Shown piece by piece: positions 44,901-54,629 of a stretch of DNA of 64,000 bases (its first letter is position 1; every line of letters starts with the position of its first letter). A model generated the notes under the pieces. The model was given only the letters and a program-made list of their open reading frames with translations, was not told the origin of the DNA and did not search any database. Position numbers and translations under genes: made by a program. Origin of the DNA: Leptasterias polaris (Eukaryota > Echinodermata > Asteroidea > Forcipulatida > Asteriidae); NCBI GenBank assembly GCA_037783415.1, contig JAZGTN010000022.1:3534001-3598000 (forward strand), written 5' to 3'.

Positions 44901-47900
44901 TTGTTAATCAAGAGAGTAGCGGGGCGTAACCGGTCAATAAAGAGCTTTCTCACTGACGTCACCTTTTTATGGTTACGCAGGAGGTCTACCATAGGCCTAC
45001 TGGAGTACGGTACTATGTAGGATACGTAGCCCCAGTTGCAGCCTCGCTACATGGGCAGTGCATCGTATCGCCCGCTAACTCCGCGTACGTCTTTAACCCA
45101 TGGAAGGGAAGCACTAAAAATCTACGCTGATTACGATCGAGCAAGAAAAAAACATGGCGCAGCGAGATCGTACACCACTGGGAACGAGGTTGACCCGGTG
45201 GTATTCAGCGTTGCGTTTCGTAGCACGCGTGTTCGCGCAGTTTTAGCAACGTGTACTTAACTTGCACGTGAATATTATTCCAACATTTGGAGCGATCAAA
45301 ATAGTGACGACGTCATCTGAGAAAGGTTTATGGGACCGTGGCGTGATCAGACATTTTGTTATGGGGGCAAGCATGGGCAACGACATGACTTGGGGCTATG
45401 TAATGCATCAAACCATTCATTTGCTCAATATATTTTATTTGTTCGATCTTATTATACCTGGGTGGCAAGGGTTCTAAGCGGGGGTGGGGGGATCTGCCCC
45501 CTGCCCCCCTTCTGGTTACGCCACTGTGATGACTAGTGTAAAAGAGACACAATATTTTACGAATAGCCAATGTATACGAGGCCCCGTTATACGTCTGCTT
45601 TCCAACATCCTTGCCTATAATATACGATTCGTGTAGACAGTCTCTCGAGCCTCCAGCCAATTTCCACCGGAAATCTCAAGCCTTCGTGCGCTAGTTTCGG
45701 CTCCGCAGAAAACAGTTATTTTTGTTTGGATTGGAATGACTTCTTCGACGTGTAGCAACTTTCGGTCTCAAGATTTCTTTTTGAGTTCGTGCAATTACAA
45801 AGCACTAGACCAATCTGGCCGCTCTTCGGTCAAGTAGGAAATGGCTCACCAGGTTAAATAAAGCATGGTGTGATCTCAACATATTGCACATTTTTTGACA
45901 CGGCCCAGTCCCCCTACAGTTCTGCCAAATTGTAATGTGCGTTAAATTTTCAAGAAACCACTTATATTTATGGTATGTGCAGATTGCTTTAGGAAAAGAA
46001 TCAACATTTTTAAGAAAACAATTTGAGTTTTCCACATCAAAGATGAAGGTCTATAATACAAAAAGAACTGAAACATAGGCTTGAGCTTAAAATTCCCCAT
46101 CGTCAGTATCCAAACATTATTCCACAAACACAGAAGCCAATAACTACACAATAACTACCCCTTGTAACAACATCATGAGCAGCTAGAGTCTGCCCTGCTC
46201 GCCAATGCACATTAGCAAGCGTGTGTTAATTTCGTGGCGCCTCAAATGTGCACAACACAAGGGAGAGAAAATGGCGCAGCCAAATTATTGTCATGATGAA
46301 CGTCGGGTGAATTGTGTCAATACGTCCACTTCTGCGTTGATACTATGCAAAGTTGTGTGTCAGTAGACCACGCCAAGACATGTGCTGACCAATGAATATG
46401 TTAGAATGAATTTTGAATTTGGAGACGGTGTGTTGTGGCAGCAGCATGCAGTCGCGAGGAGAATATTCAAACCAAAAATTATTAAGTACGACCGTTGGCG
46501 AGTGAACCGACTTTGGCCACAGCTACGGCCGTTTACTGGAGATGAAAATGTTGGTTTTTGTGGTGATCTCTCCGTACACTGCCCGAGCCGTCAACTCGGA
46601 CGCAACCTAAACTATCATGGTCTAAAGGAAAGTATATTCTTATAACAATCCGGTCAAAATTATATCCTAATACTAACAGACATCGCTATTTTATAAAACA
46701 CCGGTATTACGTCTTAATATCTCTAGTTTAACGTCGTAATATCCCATGAATAACGTCGTAATATTCCCGTGTATCGTCGTAATATCCCCCATGTAACATC
46801 GTTATATCTCATGTGTAACGTCTTAAATCCCCTGTGTAACGTCGTAATATCCACCGTGTATCAATTGTAATGTTCCCGTATCAAGTAATATCCGAAACAA
46901 TGTAATTACTAAGCTCCGACGGGCATTACAGCGTCATTTTATTGAGGTGAGTTTTTCTAAGAAAAGAAAAGCCTGAACCATGTATTAATGATCGTCATGG
47001 TGCCTCTGTGTCTTGGTACCAAAAACGAAATGAGACTCCGAGTCAATCTGAACACATAGCAACTGTTTAATCACTACACTCTTAAATTCACCTCAGACGT
47101 TTCTCTCATTTCCGTCCTCCGTTCACCGAAAAGTAAAAAGTGAAGAAGAAGAAAAAAGAATGTCATAAAATATTGTCTTTATTAGTAGGGGAGGTAATCA
47201 GACACGGACATTGTAAACTGATGGGTCGAAATGATCTGAGTGGTCTCTATGTTTACCGCAATCAATAGTCTCATATTGTAACTTCTTAAGTTCACCTTTG
47301 GTCAGGGATCGTTAGCAAGGCTTGAGGCAGGTCTTTGCTTTTTATTCTTCGTTGGCAAATTCAATGAATAATTCACTTGAGGTATGGAATATATTAGGCT
47401 TCTAAGTGGGGAATGTTATGGATGGTTTTGGGACATTAAAGTCTTCTTTACACCACGATATAATGAATCGTGATATTCCCTTTTTATTAAGTTAATGTAT
47501 ATTTTCAGTATCATTTTCTTAAAAATTTATTTTAAGTTACAAACAACCTGATCAGTTTGTTTTTTCAACATGCCAATTTAGAGAAAATTGTCCAAAAGCC
47601 ACACTTGCCACTGTTCCATTAATAGTACATTACAACGTGTAAAAACAACCACATTACAATGTTTAATATAGCTCTTCTCTCATAACAAATGAACGGTGAC
47701 ATTTCGATTCTTTGTGTAATTTATATAGGCCTAAGGGCTGATTGGTTCATAATATGTTTATATTATATAGTTTGGAAGATGCTTTTAACCTAATGTGGGT
47801 TGCTTTCAAAAGGGACGGTGCTGAAATACATTTTACGGGAAGAACAACAGTTTCTTAGAATTTATTTATAACATGGTTGAATATAAATGGAAAACTCATT

Positions 47901-50900
47901 TGTTGCGTGCGGAGTTGCACGCCTACTAACTGGCTTCTCAGTAAGCCAAAACAAATTAATTGGCAGGGGAAGGGGTTTTGGAAATCTCAGAACATAGCAC
48001 AGGCTGTCAGCAAGACATCTGGAAGCCTGCTATGAAAAACAGATGAGTCCACTTCATCAGAGGGTTAGATTTTAGGTCTGTATGTCTGTACAATTTTGTG
48101 CACGAAGGATGTGAGTGAACATAGTTTTCAGTCATTAAAAAAACAAAAACAAAAACACTAATAATTGGCTAACTCTGGGACAAGGGCTTGATTTAAGATT
48201 CATCTTAAGATGAGTTGTCAGTATAACCATGGTGATTTGTATTGTGACATCACATTTTGCTTAGCAATCAATAGATTGATTAGCTGTTAAGATCAATCTT
48301 ATAACTCTTTGTGAAATCGAGCCCTGACCCCCACCCTTAGATTATGTGGGATGGTCCAGTCTGGATATCAAAGACTTTGCATCCCCCAGAGCATTGCACT
48401 TTGGCGAAAACAGTGAAATAATCCAAATGTGCCGTGACTAATTAGTGTTACCAGCGCTCAAATTAGGGTCCTATAAAGGGTTATTCAATCCTGTTAACGA
48501 GTTAGGTCCTTTTAGGATAAAAACAAATCAAAACACAGCAATTGAAGAAGTGTTCCACGGTATTGTAAAACATATACCCAGATAAAGTGAGCGAAAGTAT
48601 GCGTTCTCGAGGAAACTGCGATTGCAAAGGATTTTCAAAAACAACAACAAGCAATCGGACGGAAATCTCTTACGATTCGAGGATTCCAGTGCCAGCTATT
48701 TTACAAAATATGATCAAAACAATATTATTAAAATAACATTTTAAAGACGATGCTTGTATGCTCTTTTTCTTCTCGTGATTGAAAACGTGTCGTGAGCTGA
48801 GTCCAGACAATGATTTTTTTCTAAATTATTTCAAAAGTTCAAAAGCAGAATTCGTCTAACCCAAAGGTGAGTACTGTCTCCTTTCCAAGTTGCATTGTCG
48901 CCGCCTGTGCTCTCGGCAGTTGTACTCGCTTAAATTAAAACGTTTCATCTTCGTATTATACAGCAATGTGCGTGTGTCCGGCTGGCAAATTCAAGGAGAA
49001 TCCGCAGTATTCGGGAGATCTCAGTGAAATTCCGGGGATTAATTTGCATATTGATTACAGGGCTGACCCTGTTGTTTCAGCGGTGCATAGATTATGCTAG
49101 CGTTCGATGTTGCCGCAATTTTCTCAGTGCGACGTTTTCGTTGGCTGATGTAATGCAAGTTAAATGGTGCCTTGCCATGGTGTGGATATAGTTTTCCCAT
49201 ACTTATTCGCCCACACCTATTTAAAGCAATGTTAGCCGTATCCTAATTAGCAGCTATGGCTGTGGCTGTGGTTTGATCGCCACGTAACCATGCGTTGCAA
49301 CATAATGTCCCCATGTGAGCATCATCCACACTCTCACAGAGTCGGGCACACGACGTCGAGTCTGGATGCTGAGAAAGTGTGCTTTCTTTTCAAGTAACGG
49401 GGATGAATGTTAGGTCATATCCCAATTTGCGGCTATGACAGCTATGGCTACGGCTGTTGCTAAGTACGTGCCATACTTCAACACATGATCGCGGCCAGCC
49501 GTAGCCGTAGTCTTCGCCGTGGTCGCAAATTCGGACATGGCCTTATTAATGTCAGATGATCAAAAGTACACTTTAGCCTGTACAAAATCAACGACAAAGA
49601 GGACTTTTTTGAAAGCGGAATTGTTTTCCTACCTTCCACCCAGGTACTAGTTGATAAGCAGGACAGTTCTTTTCAGAACTGAGAAGTCTCCCGAAGTCTC
49701 CCGAAATCTGAATAATCGCGGCAGTAGAATAAATAGCAAAAACAAAAATCTCAAAGAACAAAATCTACCGAGTAAGTACCGCAAACCAAATATACATCGA
49801 TACCTCACCATGTAATGCCTAAAATCCCAAATATACAGGACTTTTCTTCACAACGTGTTGGAGGTTTTTTAGGGAGGGGGGTTTCGACTGCCATCGTTGT
49901 TTCCCAATAGAATTTCGCCCTGGCTGTCTCCGTCGTGACTTACATTATTTTGAGTAGATACATTGTGTGTTGAGTTTTTTTTATATTAAAAGACCGCGTG
50001 AATTATTTGGGGGTTTACAGATTTCGACACGTGACCATAGTAAAAGTCTGATGAAGGGAGCCAATTATTGTCATTATTGTTCTAGATCTCCCTATGGTAC
50101 TTGAGTATATACTTGCGATGTCGTTATATCATTGTACAACCCAACCCATGTGCTCTCCAGCGAGTTGCAACCTTAACCAAATGAAGTTCTTTACAAACAC
50201 GTCCATACGGTCCCCCCTCCCTGTGTTTGTCTTTCCATGTGGTTTCCATGGCGACGGAGAGGATTTTTGTATATGTAAATGTCAAGTCATAATGACTTGA
50301 TGAGTCCGTGGTTTGACAGTAATGACTGGCAGTTTAAACATCAGGGGTCAATAGCTTGATGATAGTACCCTTTTTTGAAGTATTGACCGACTCGTTTTGG
50401 CCTTGTCCGTGACGTCCGAAACAAAATAGAAAAGTGGTGCTAGAAAAATAAATGATGCGTTGAGCCATGATTGGTGAATACTCGAATCCATCTTAATGTA
50501 CATTTTTTATCTGTAAGTTTGTGTAAAACGTGTATGGAAAATCCGAATGCAAAATGTCCCCTTTCGGCCTATATCGCCAATTAATAATGTTTCTATACAA
50601 ATTGGGCAAACCAACTAACGATCGCAGGGTTGAAGGGAGGGTACACTTTTGGTAACTTACTTGGTAAAGAGCGAGAGCTGCTGGTATTATAAAAAACATT
50701 GTTAAAAACGAAACCCTTTGATCGAGGTAAAATGTAGTTTTACAGAAAGAGGTCATTTTCACCCGAAAATTTGAATCTGAGAAAGGCTTCAAGCATAGAG
50801 TTTTTTGTCACGCATCTGAAAGCACACAATTCTATGCAACAAGTGTATTTGTGGGTTTGGGGTTTTTCCGTTATTTTCTTGCAACATCAAATTTTCACAG

Positions 50901-52632
50901 GTTTGTTATTTTATGCATATTAATGTTGGGAGACACCACGTGAGGAATAGATCGATCCATTAAGCCCCGCCTCCTTACGAGTTGACCAATCACAGCCGCG
51001 AAACCCGATCACCATTAGTGCAAAGATCACCAAACGGCTCAAATGGTGATCAGATTTCGCGGTTGTGATTGGTCAATGAGAAATGGGCGTGGCTTAATGG
51101 ATCGGTGTATTCCGGTCTTTAACAAGTACCAAAGGAACACCCAGCCTTTAAGAAGTTCGTCTGTCATGATACATTGTTTAAACTGCATATAACACAGAGC
51201 CAAGTCAAAACTATTAAAGTTTTTTTCCGCATAAATCCTCATACAAAAGCTAGCTAAATAAAATCCTATGGGCTCCTGGTAATCGTTGGAGCCAGTTTGT
51301 GTGAAGTGGTCGTGGCTTACTGTCAGTGGAATTGCCGGTTCGCCACACTTCGTAACTTCAGGATGTTGAAACACATGAGGGAATGTAATTCGTATATTTT
51401 ATAAGAAGGGCTAAGTGGGTTAGTTGAAGGATCCCTATGTGATTATTAAAGTAATACAAGCTCTTTCCTGTTGTGATTATTGCAGATATGTCGCCATTTT
51501 GAAGCCTCTGAAGTACACGTCTATCATCACCACTCTGCGAGCAGCGTGCTTCATTTGTTGTATATGGCTACTGTCAATCCTAATGTCACTCTTGCCAATT
51601 ATTGGCTGGTCCAGCTACAAGTTCGCTCCTTGGAATGGAATCTGTATCGCAAACTGGACGGACTACAAGCCGTACGCTTACTTCTACCTATGCCTATCGT
51701 TTATTCTGCCATTTTCCGTCCTGGTTTTCTGCTATTATAACATATTCAAGGTGGCACGGCACCAGTCTAGACGAGTCATGTCGCTGGAAGTGACGTCAGT
51801 GGACGGCCCGTGCTCGACGGGGCACAGGATGAACCCCGGACAGCGGCCTCGCAATGGCCGGCCTCGCCTCGTTATGAGGAAAGAGAAGAAGGCAGCGGTG
51901 ACTCTCTTTGCTGTGATGGGAGTCTTTATTATGTGTGTCACACCGTACAATGTCGTTCACCTCGTCTACGCCTTCGAGGGTACGTATAGTTTACGGGTCG
52001 CTCTGGGCGTTACCTCCATGCTTTCATTTGTAAACTCATCGGCCAACCCGCTCATCTACGGCATTTTGAATCGCAAGTTCCGCCACGTGTTCCTGGAGGT
52101 GCTGAAATGCCGCTACTGTCCGCGCTGCTTGTGCTGCCGCGATGACGGCGCCGGTTTCCAGCACGACGACATCCCGTCCGATATCCCGACGGCCAGCTTG
52201 GGGCGCAGACTAAAGCCCGTACCACGTGACAGTGGTTACATAACATCCTACACGCACACCACGAACTCCCGAGTTGGTGTTCCGGACATCTTTGCAGTTT
52301 CCGTGACATCGACCAGTAACACCCTAGCGTCCTTGGGTGGTAACATGAAATCAGTCGGCAAGATTGCCCAGGGGCAGCTCCCCATGATTGAAGATATATC
52401 AGATGAGGATCTAGCCAGCCCGGGAATAATAAAACACGGAAAGCTACTGCATCCTAAAGGCGTCCTCAGGGCGAGGTTCGTTGATGTGTGTGAATCGGCA
52501 CCGGGTGTTTCTACTGACAACTCTTCGGGGCAGTTCGATACTGCTGCCGGTTCAAGCAGCAAGGGGTCCACGCAGAAATCGCCACTGGACGACCGGGACT
52601 TCAGACTATTGTTGTCGCCAGGCGCACTTTAG
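22793..52632 (+). CDS. Class A orphan GPCR, GPR161-like; three coding exons, complete
   Basis: A seven-helix plasma-membrane receptor of about 505 residues, coding exons 22793-22927, 42369-42604 and 51486-52632. Landmarks: GN in TM1, SLALAD with Asp71 (2.50), Cys99-Cys177 disulfide pair, DRY 123-125 split by intron 2, Trp151, Pro199, Pro277 and NPLIY 311-315. Tyr106 stands at 3.32, so it lacks the Asp that amine receptors use; the TM6 toggle position is Val (CVTP 274-277). From memory the nearest match is vertebrate GPR161 (shared LLY, SASxxTL, GWSS, IFxVAR and KVxHPLIYG-like stretches). GPR161 is a ciliary, cAMP-raising regulator of Hedgehog signalling, but its PKA-binding helix is not visible in this tail, so orthology is uncertain. 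The tail has a Cys cluster (332-341). Confidence 0.85.
25558..26072. repeat. Degenerate 22-bp class minisatellite, GTCTTCAGTGTTTTTAAA unit
   Basis: About twenty imperfect units of 20-28 bp with core TCTTCAGTGTTTTTAAAAAG. Some units form a higher-order pair with CTTCCAATCAGTGTT. Open frames across it are by-products of the repeat. Confidence 0.85.
26765..26992. mobile_element. Foldback element, ATAGATAG ends
   Basis: Left ATAGATAGGTTGCAGTATGA and GGCCATCTTTACGGGCAA pair with right TTGCCCGTAAAGATGG and GGGAACTATCTAT. The inverted ends are about 45 bp around a CpG-rich core (TCTCGCGTTACGCGTGAGA, itself palindromic). MITE-like, no coding. Confidence 0.75.
27943..28165. mobile_element. AACACCGC foldback family, second copy
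   Basis: Left GTGTTGTCACATTATGGATACC and right GGTATCTATATATGACAACC are inverted, flanked by AATTGACAC / GTGTCAATT. Same arm order as the element at 33776-33942 but with a longer interior. Confidence 0.6.
29080..29570 (+). repeat. Dispersed repeat, GTCCACAC family, copy 2
   Basis: AACAATGGGAGGACACGGAG, AAGTCCTTGATTTAACGGG, CATACGAAGTGTGGACCCGA and ACACACGTCCACA parallel the copy at 4.7-4.97 kb. It extends right with further TGTCCACA and TGTGGACG motifs in both orientations. Confidence 0.6.
30617..30728. repeat. CAA/CGA trinucleotide tract
   Basis: About 112 bp of CAA with interrupting CGA and CAG triplets and ATA. The poly-Thr frame across it is an artefact of the tract. Confidence 0.9.
31139..31474 (-). 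mobile_element. tRNA-derived SINE, full-length copy
   Basis: Read on the minus strand: box A TGGCCGAGTGG (31455-31465), box B GGGTTCGAGTCCC (31396-31408), a body with CTTGAGCAAGACACTTTGCT, ATAAATGGGTACCTGC and ACTCCCCAGGGAGCTGAG, and a (TTA)n tail at 31139-31162. Box A and the long variable arm point to a Leu- or Ser-type tRNA source. Only Pol III promoter-bearing, needs a LINE partner. Confidence 0.88.
32563..32632. repeat. TTG/CTG microsatellite
   Basis: GTTGCT and GTTGTT triplets followed by a T-rich run. Confidence 0.8.
33170..33510 (+). pseudogene. LINE endonuclease/RT ORF, C-terminal remnant (RTE/CR1-type)
   Basis: A decayed frame reads EHKLCSSTKSKGKANASHFT (near residue 10), then VKQAKWRWAGYNVRRTDNRW and TTRLTEWQPR. 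The KWRWAGHxxRRxDNRWTxxxxEWxPR motif is the familiar C-terminus of invertebrate endonuclease/reverse-transcriptase LINE proteins. Frame stops at 33421; a continuing RWRDD block is readable in another frame, so there is at least one frameshift. Confidence 0.75.
33776..33942. mobile_element. Near-perfect 167-bp foldback, AACACCGC family
   Basis: Arms 33776-33843 and 33874-33942 pair over about 68 bp with few mismatches; both begin CACTGCAAAAACTGGGGTG and include TGTGACAACACCGCCA. Each arm also holds a nested palindrome (AACACCGCCACGGTGTT), so cruciform and hairpin forms compete. The high arm identity suggests recent activity or gene conversion. Confidence 0.85.
34642..34664 (+). repeat. Poly-G run of 23
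   Basis: An uninterrupted G run; adjacent frames coding Gly runs are artefacts. Confidence 0.85.
35365..35998. mobile_element. MITE-like element with (GTCGCC)n arrays inside its inverted ends
   Basis: 634 bp flanked by a 6-bp direct repeat ATATCA (35359-35364 and 35999-36004). Terminal inverted repeats start TATGGTGTTC and continue AAAGACGACAGGTCGCGTCG, followed on each arm by a hexamer array (GTCGCC at about 35398-35478; CGACGG at about 35888-35971), then an inverted GAACTCTTGAGGCGC-like segment. The middle of about 360 bp has no coding capacity I can support. Structure is of a nonautonomous DNA transposon; superfamily not assigned. Confidence 0.8.
37935..38350 (+). repeat. Dispersed repeat, GGTGACAGCGGGTACC family, copy 3
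   Basis: TTGTCAACGTCATGTTGATT, GCTGTCAGGTATTTTCT, GAGGTAACAGCGGGTACCAG and AACAGCTGCAGTGCTTCTTA keep the same order as at 60.6 kb. Confidence 0.65.
39217..39234 (+). repeat. Poly-G run of 18
   Basis: Abuts the minisatellite that follows it. Confidence 0.85.
39235..39935. repeat. Degenerate 55- to 60-bp minisatellite
   Basis: About twelve units with the order GCAGTACTCAA, AGGTCAACTAC, CAGTTGAACCCTTTC, GTGTTTCTG. Divergence is high and spacing variable. No coding signal. Confidence 0.8.
40581..40696. repeat. Tandem duplication, 56/60-bp units
   Basis: Units 40581-40636 and 40637-40696 are near identical (start TGTGTCGAGGACATT, end TTCATTTCATGTCAGTT), the second with a 4-bp insertion. A recent local duplication. 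Confidence 0.9.
41096..41162. repeat. Three exact 22-bp tandem copies
   Basis: Unit ATTGATTACCATGGTATCTG+TT, with an internal palindrome TACCATGGTA in each. Confidence 0.92.
41974..42091. repeat. Mixed direct and inverted GGAATTGTGGTTCC repeat before receptor exon 2
   Basis: GGAATTGTGGTTCC occurs at about 41990 and 42030 in direct orientation, then an inverted GGAACCACAATTAC at about 42077. GAACCAGTGGACACACCGGTTC between them is palindromic. About 280 bp upstream of the exon 2 acceptor. Confidence 0.75.
42369..42604 (+). CDS. GPR161-like receptor exon 2: TM2 and TM3
   Basis: 236 bp, phase 0 in and phase 2 out, acceptor TTCTCGTAG, donor AGGTAAAG. It encodes intracellular loop 1 (YRTRSITTVTG), TM2 with SLALADLFRGILVLPF, the first extracellular loop with the usual Trp (92), Cys99 and TM3 through VSID. 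The exon breaks inside the DRY Arg codon, a common class A intron position. Confidence 0.93.
43393..43534. mobile_element. GGCTACGG-hexamer foldback, best copy
   Basis: 142 bp, arms AAGGCCGTGTCCGAATTGGC then GGCTACAGCTACGGCTACGG on the left, mirrored on the right with one or two mismatches. Inside lie two GTTGCTAAGG-like units seen as CTTAGCAAC. Copies at 15.8 kb and 49.4 kb share the block order. Nonautonomous, no coding. Confidence 0.85.
43740..44080. repeat. Dispersed repeat, GTCCACAC family, copy 3
   Basis: ACACACACAGCTCTGTGCTA, CATACACTCTGTGGACAAT and CTGTGTGGACGTGCGTAAGT match blocks in the copy at 29.1-29.57 kb. Confidence 0.55.
46706..46893. repeat. Minisatellite, ACGTCGTAATATCCC unit
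   Basis: About seven to eight units of 22-28 bp with core TAACGTCGTAATATCCC and a variable ATGTGT spacer. Confidence 0.85.
49229..49545. mobile_element. GGCTACGG-hexamer foldback, one whole and one partial copy
   Basis: Bases 49410-49545 form a whole copy: left CCCAATTTGCGGCTATGACA and GCTATGGCTACGGCTGTTGC, right AGCCGTAGCCGTAGTC and GTCGCAAATTCGGACATGGC. Bases 49229-49285 hold a lone left arm (CCGTATCCTAATTAGCAGCT). Less conserved than the 43.4 kb copy. Confidence 0.7.
50630..50945. mobile_element. TTAAAGGCAC-type element, partial copy
   Basis: GGTACACTTTTGGTAACTTA, AAATTTGAATCTGAGAAAGG, CTGAAAGCACACAATTCTAT and TTTCACAGGTTTGTTATTTT in the order known from other copies. Confidence 0.6.
50951..51105. 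mobile_element. 155-bp foldback, ATCGATCCATTAAGC ends
   Basis: Arms 50951-51016 and 51041-51105 pair over about 65 bp: ATCSATCCATTAAGCCMCGC, TTGACCAATCACARCCGCGA, GATCACCATT. Spacer 24 bp. The arms include CCAAT boxes (ACCAATCACA). It ends 380 bp before receptor exon 3. Confidence 0.82.
51486..52632 (+). CDS. GPR161-like receptor exon 3: TM4-TM7 and C-terminal tail
   Basis: Acceptor TTATTGCAG; completes Arg124 and runs through YVAILKPLKYTS to stop TAG at 52630-52632. TM4 with Trp151; ECL2 with GICIANWT (Cys177, an NWT sequon); TM5 with Pro199; a third loop of about 45 residues rich in Arg and Pro; TM6 with CVTP; TM7 with NPLIY. A cytoplasmic tail of about 180 residues begins with a Cys cluster suited to palmitoylation, then has Ser/Thr-rich and acidic (EDISDEDLASP) stretches. 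The frame stays open about 60 bases upstream of the acceptor, but those residues are intronic. Confidence 0.93.
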
Positions 52633-53500
52633 CCACGGTATACCTTTCGGTCACTGATGACCAAAAAGACTTGTGTGTCAGATTAAACCTTTTCCGTGCA
52701 TATCTTCATTTGATACTTGTATGGAACCACTACGGTTAGCACTCTATATCAAGACAAATCAAGAAGGAATATTTTATACACACTTTTAAAAAAACATTGC
52801 ATAACAAACCCAACAACACACCAAATTTATAAAGCATCAAGATTCATACGGACCAAGCATTGGCCACCATTTGTATGGGTTGGCAATTCTTGCCCATTAT
52901 GAAAAGTGTGTTCAATTTACATTGGGGTTACAGGTATCTCCAGTATGGTGTTGGTAGTGACATTTGATGAATTATCTGTGGTTTTCGATGTATGTTGTTT
53001 TCAAATGTAAGTAGTGAAACTATGCATTTATATGGCCCGAAACAGTGCCAAGCCCATGAAGTTTTCAACCACAGATTGACAAAATCGATGGCTCAGTTCG
53101 AATTCGAACTACTTAAAGAAAGTTTACTCGATCAGAGAATGTAGCATAATGACAATTTACAATGTCACATCGCTTGACATGTCACAGAACACACTTCGTG
53201 TAGCACCTGTTAACAATTCACACACATTACCAGAGTGACACGTCACAATGACGTCAGAACCATCGTACGGCATCACTCAACGTCTAATAGTGTGACGCAT
53301 CAAGTGGCACACCACATGACACGTCACATGACATTGTTTTGAAAGAGACCGTTTTCACAAAGGGGTAAAAAGTATTGCCTTATACATCCCTCCAACCAAA
53401 TGGGTGGAATTTCCCTCCACACTAATTTGATACGGGGATCTTCTTTTTGATACAGTATATACAATATTTTCGATTGTATACATAATATATAGTAAAGAAC
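52633..53500 (+). other. Receptor 3' flank, probable 3' UTR
   Basis: No second gene seen. An ATTAAA at 52682-52687 and no canonical AATAAA close to the stop make the polyadenylation site uncertain. Bases 53160-53345 carry repeated GACACGTCAC and TGACGTCA motifs, described under findings. Confidence 0.45.
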
Positions 53501-53501
53501 T

Positions 53502-54055
53502 TTAAATAATTAGGAGCTTGGATGGAGAGCAGTGAAAAAGACAACAAACAGCGTAAGGCTACAGCATTGCGGGCATGCAGAAAACTACGGAAGATCTGGA
53601 AGTCAAGTCTTCCCAGGAGATTAAAGTTAAGAATCTTTGCTGCAACTGTTGAATCAGTCCTTCTCTATGGGTGCGAAGCCTGGACATGTTACATCCAAAC
53701 TTGCTAAAGAGTTGAATGGCACCTATACACGTATGCTCAGGACTGTCCTAAATGTTAACTGGGAACAGCGAATGACAAACGCAGAGCTGTATGGAGACTT
53801 GCCAAGACTGGGTGATAAGATCAGGGAATGAGGAATGATATTTGCTGGGCACTGTCCCCCTAGGAGCGAAGAGTCTGCATCAAAACTCATTCACTGGGAA
53901 CCAAAACATGGACGCAGGAAACGTGGTAGACCAAAGTTGACCTACTTAGATGTTCTGAAGAAAGACACCGGACTGGAGACAGCCGAGCTATGGACAGCAA
54001 TGCAGGACAGAACCCTATGGAGAGCCATCACAGTTCGAGGACACCACCCGAAATA
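53502..54055 (+). pseudogene. LINE reverse-transcriptase ORF, C-terminal remnant with frameshifts
   Basis: Three overlapping frames carry one decayed protein end: LGAWMESSEKDNKQRKATAL, a LRIFAATVESVLLYGCEAWT block, a frameshift near 53690, LNGTYTRMLRTVLNVNWEQR, an in-frame stop near 53830, then RRKRGRPKLTYLDVLKKDTG and RTLWRAI. This is the thumb/C-terminal part of endonuclease-RT LINEs (YLLYGxExWT and RxRGRPxxTxxDxLxxDTG motifs). A different family from the remnant at 33.2 kb. Not functional. Confidence 0.85.
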
Positions 54056-54094
54056 AACAACATATAATCAAGCTACAAGTTAGTTAGACTTGTT

Positions 54095-54227
54095 GACAAG
54101 TCGTTAATGATGGTCGCGGTGAGTCGAGTCGCGTGTGGTGTTGTAGCCTAATAAAGAATGCTCTCGCGAGATCACTGCTCTCGCGCGAAGTTGCTGGCTG
54201 CTGACTCTTCGTCATTAACGACTTGTG
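54095..54227. mobile_element. Foldback element, ACAAGTCGTTAATGA ends, copy 1
   Basis: Inverted 15-bp ends ACAAGTCGTTAATGA / TCATTAACGACTTGT with a CpG-rich core containing CTCTCGCGAGA. A related copy in the other orientation lies at 56.16-56.28 kb. Confidence 0.7.
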
Positions 54228-54629
54228 AAACCCGCCGGCGGTACATATTCATTTATTCATGTAAGGACACAGTGTACATTACGGTTGCTGTAGCGACGAT
54301 CATGAAGACGAGTCCATTTTATCTGAGGGTAGTACTAATTTTAATTACTGTAAATGTACTGAATGCTTGCGCTTGAGACATCTGTGGGTGTGTTTTGTGG
54401 GTGTTAACTCCTTCATTAGTTTAGTAACTAAAGAAATAAAGTAAACTTATCTTAAACTGCATTATTATAATAATTGTTTAAGATGTGTGTTTTGCCTCAT
54501 AAAAATAAATATGCCTACCGTGAATAGGTTACTGATACGCTCCAATCATTTAACCCGATGTGTTCTACAGTGATTGTGTGTATTAAGTGTGTATAAACAA
54601 CGGACACGGAAACCAGTCAACTCGCCCCC

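Larger units (their letters stand above)
42605..51485. other. Receptor intron 2 (8.9 kb)
   Basis: Contains hexamer foldbacks (43.4 and 49.4 kb), a GTCCACAC-family copy (43.74-44.08 kb), a minisatellite (46.7 kb), a TTAAAGGCAC-type fragment (50.6 kb) and a foldback (50.95 kb). The stretches 44.1-46.7 and 46.9-49.2 kb show no gene or named repeat to me. Confidence 0.7.

Noticed and set aside
50296..50311. CTTGATGAGTCCGTGG, resembling a hammerhead ribozyme core
   Set aside because: The core has an extra base before GATGA, and no GAAA or closing helix follows.
51424..51485. Extension of the receptor exon 3 frame to the left
   Set aside because: It starts at TTG and lies in the intron; the acceptor at 51484-51485 restores the DRY motif exactly.
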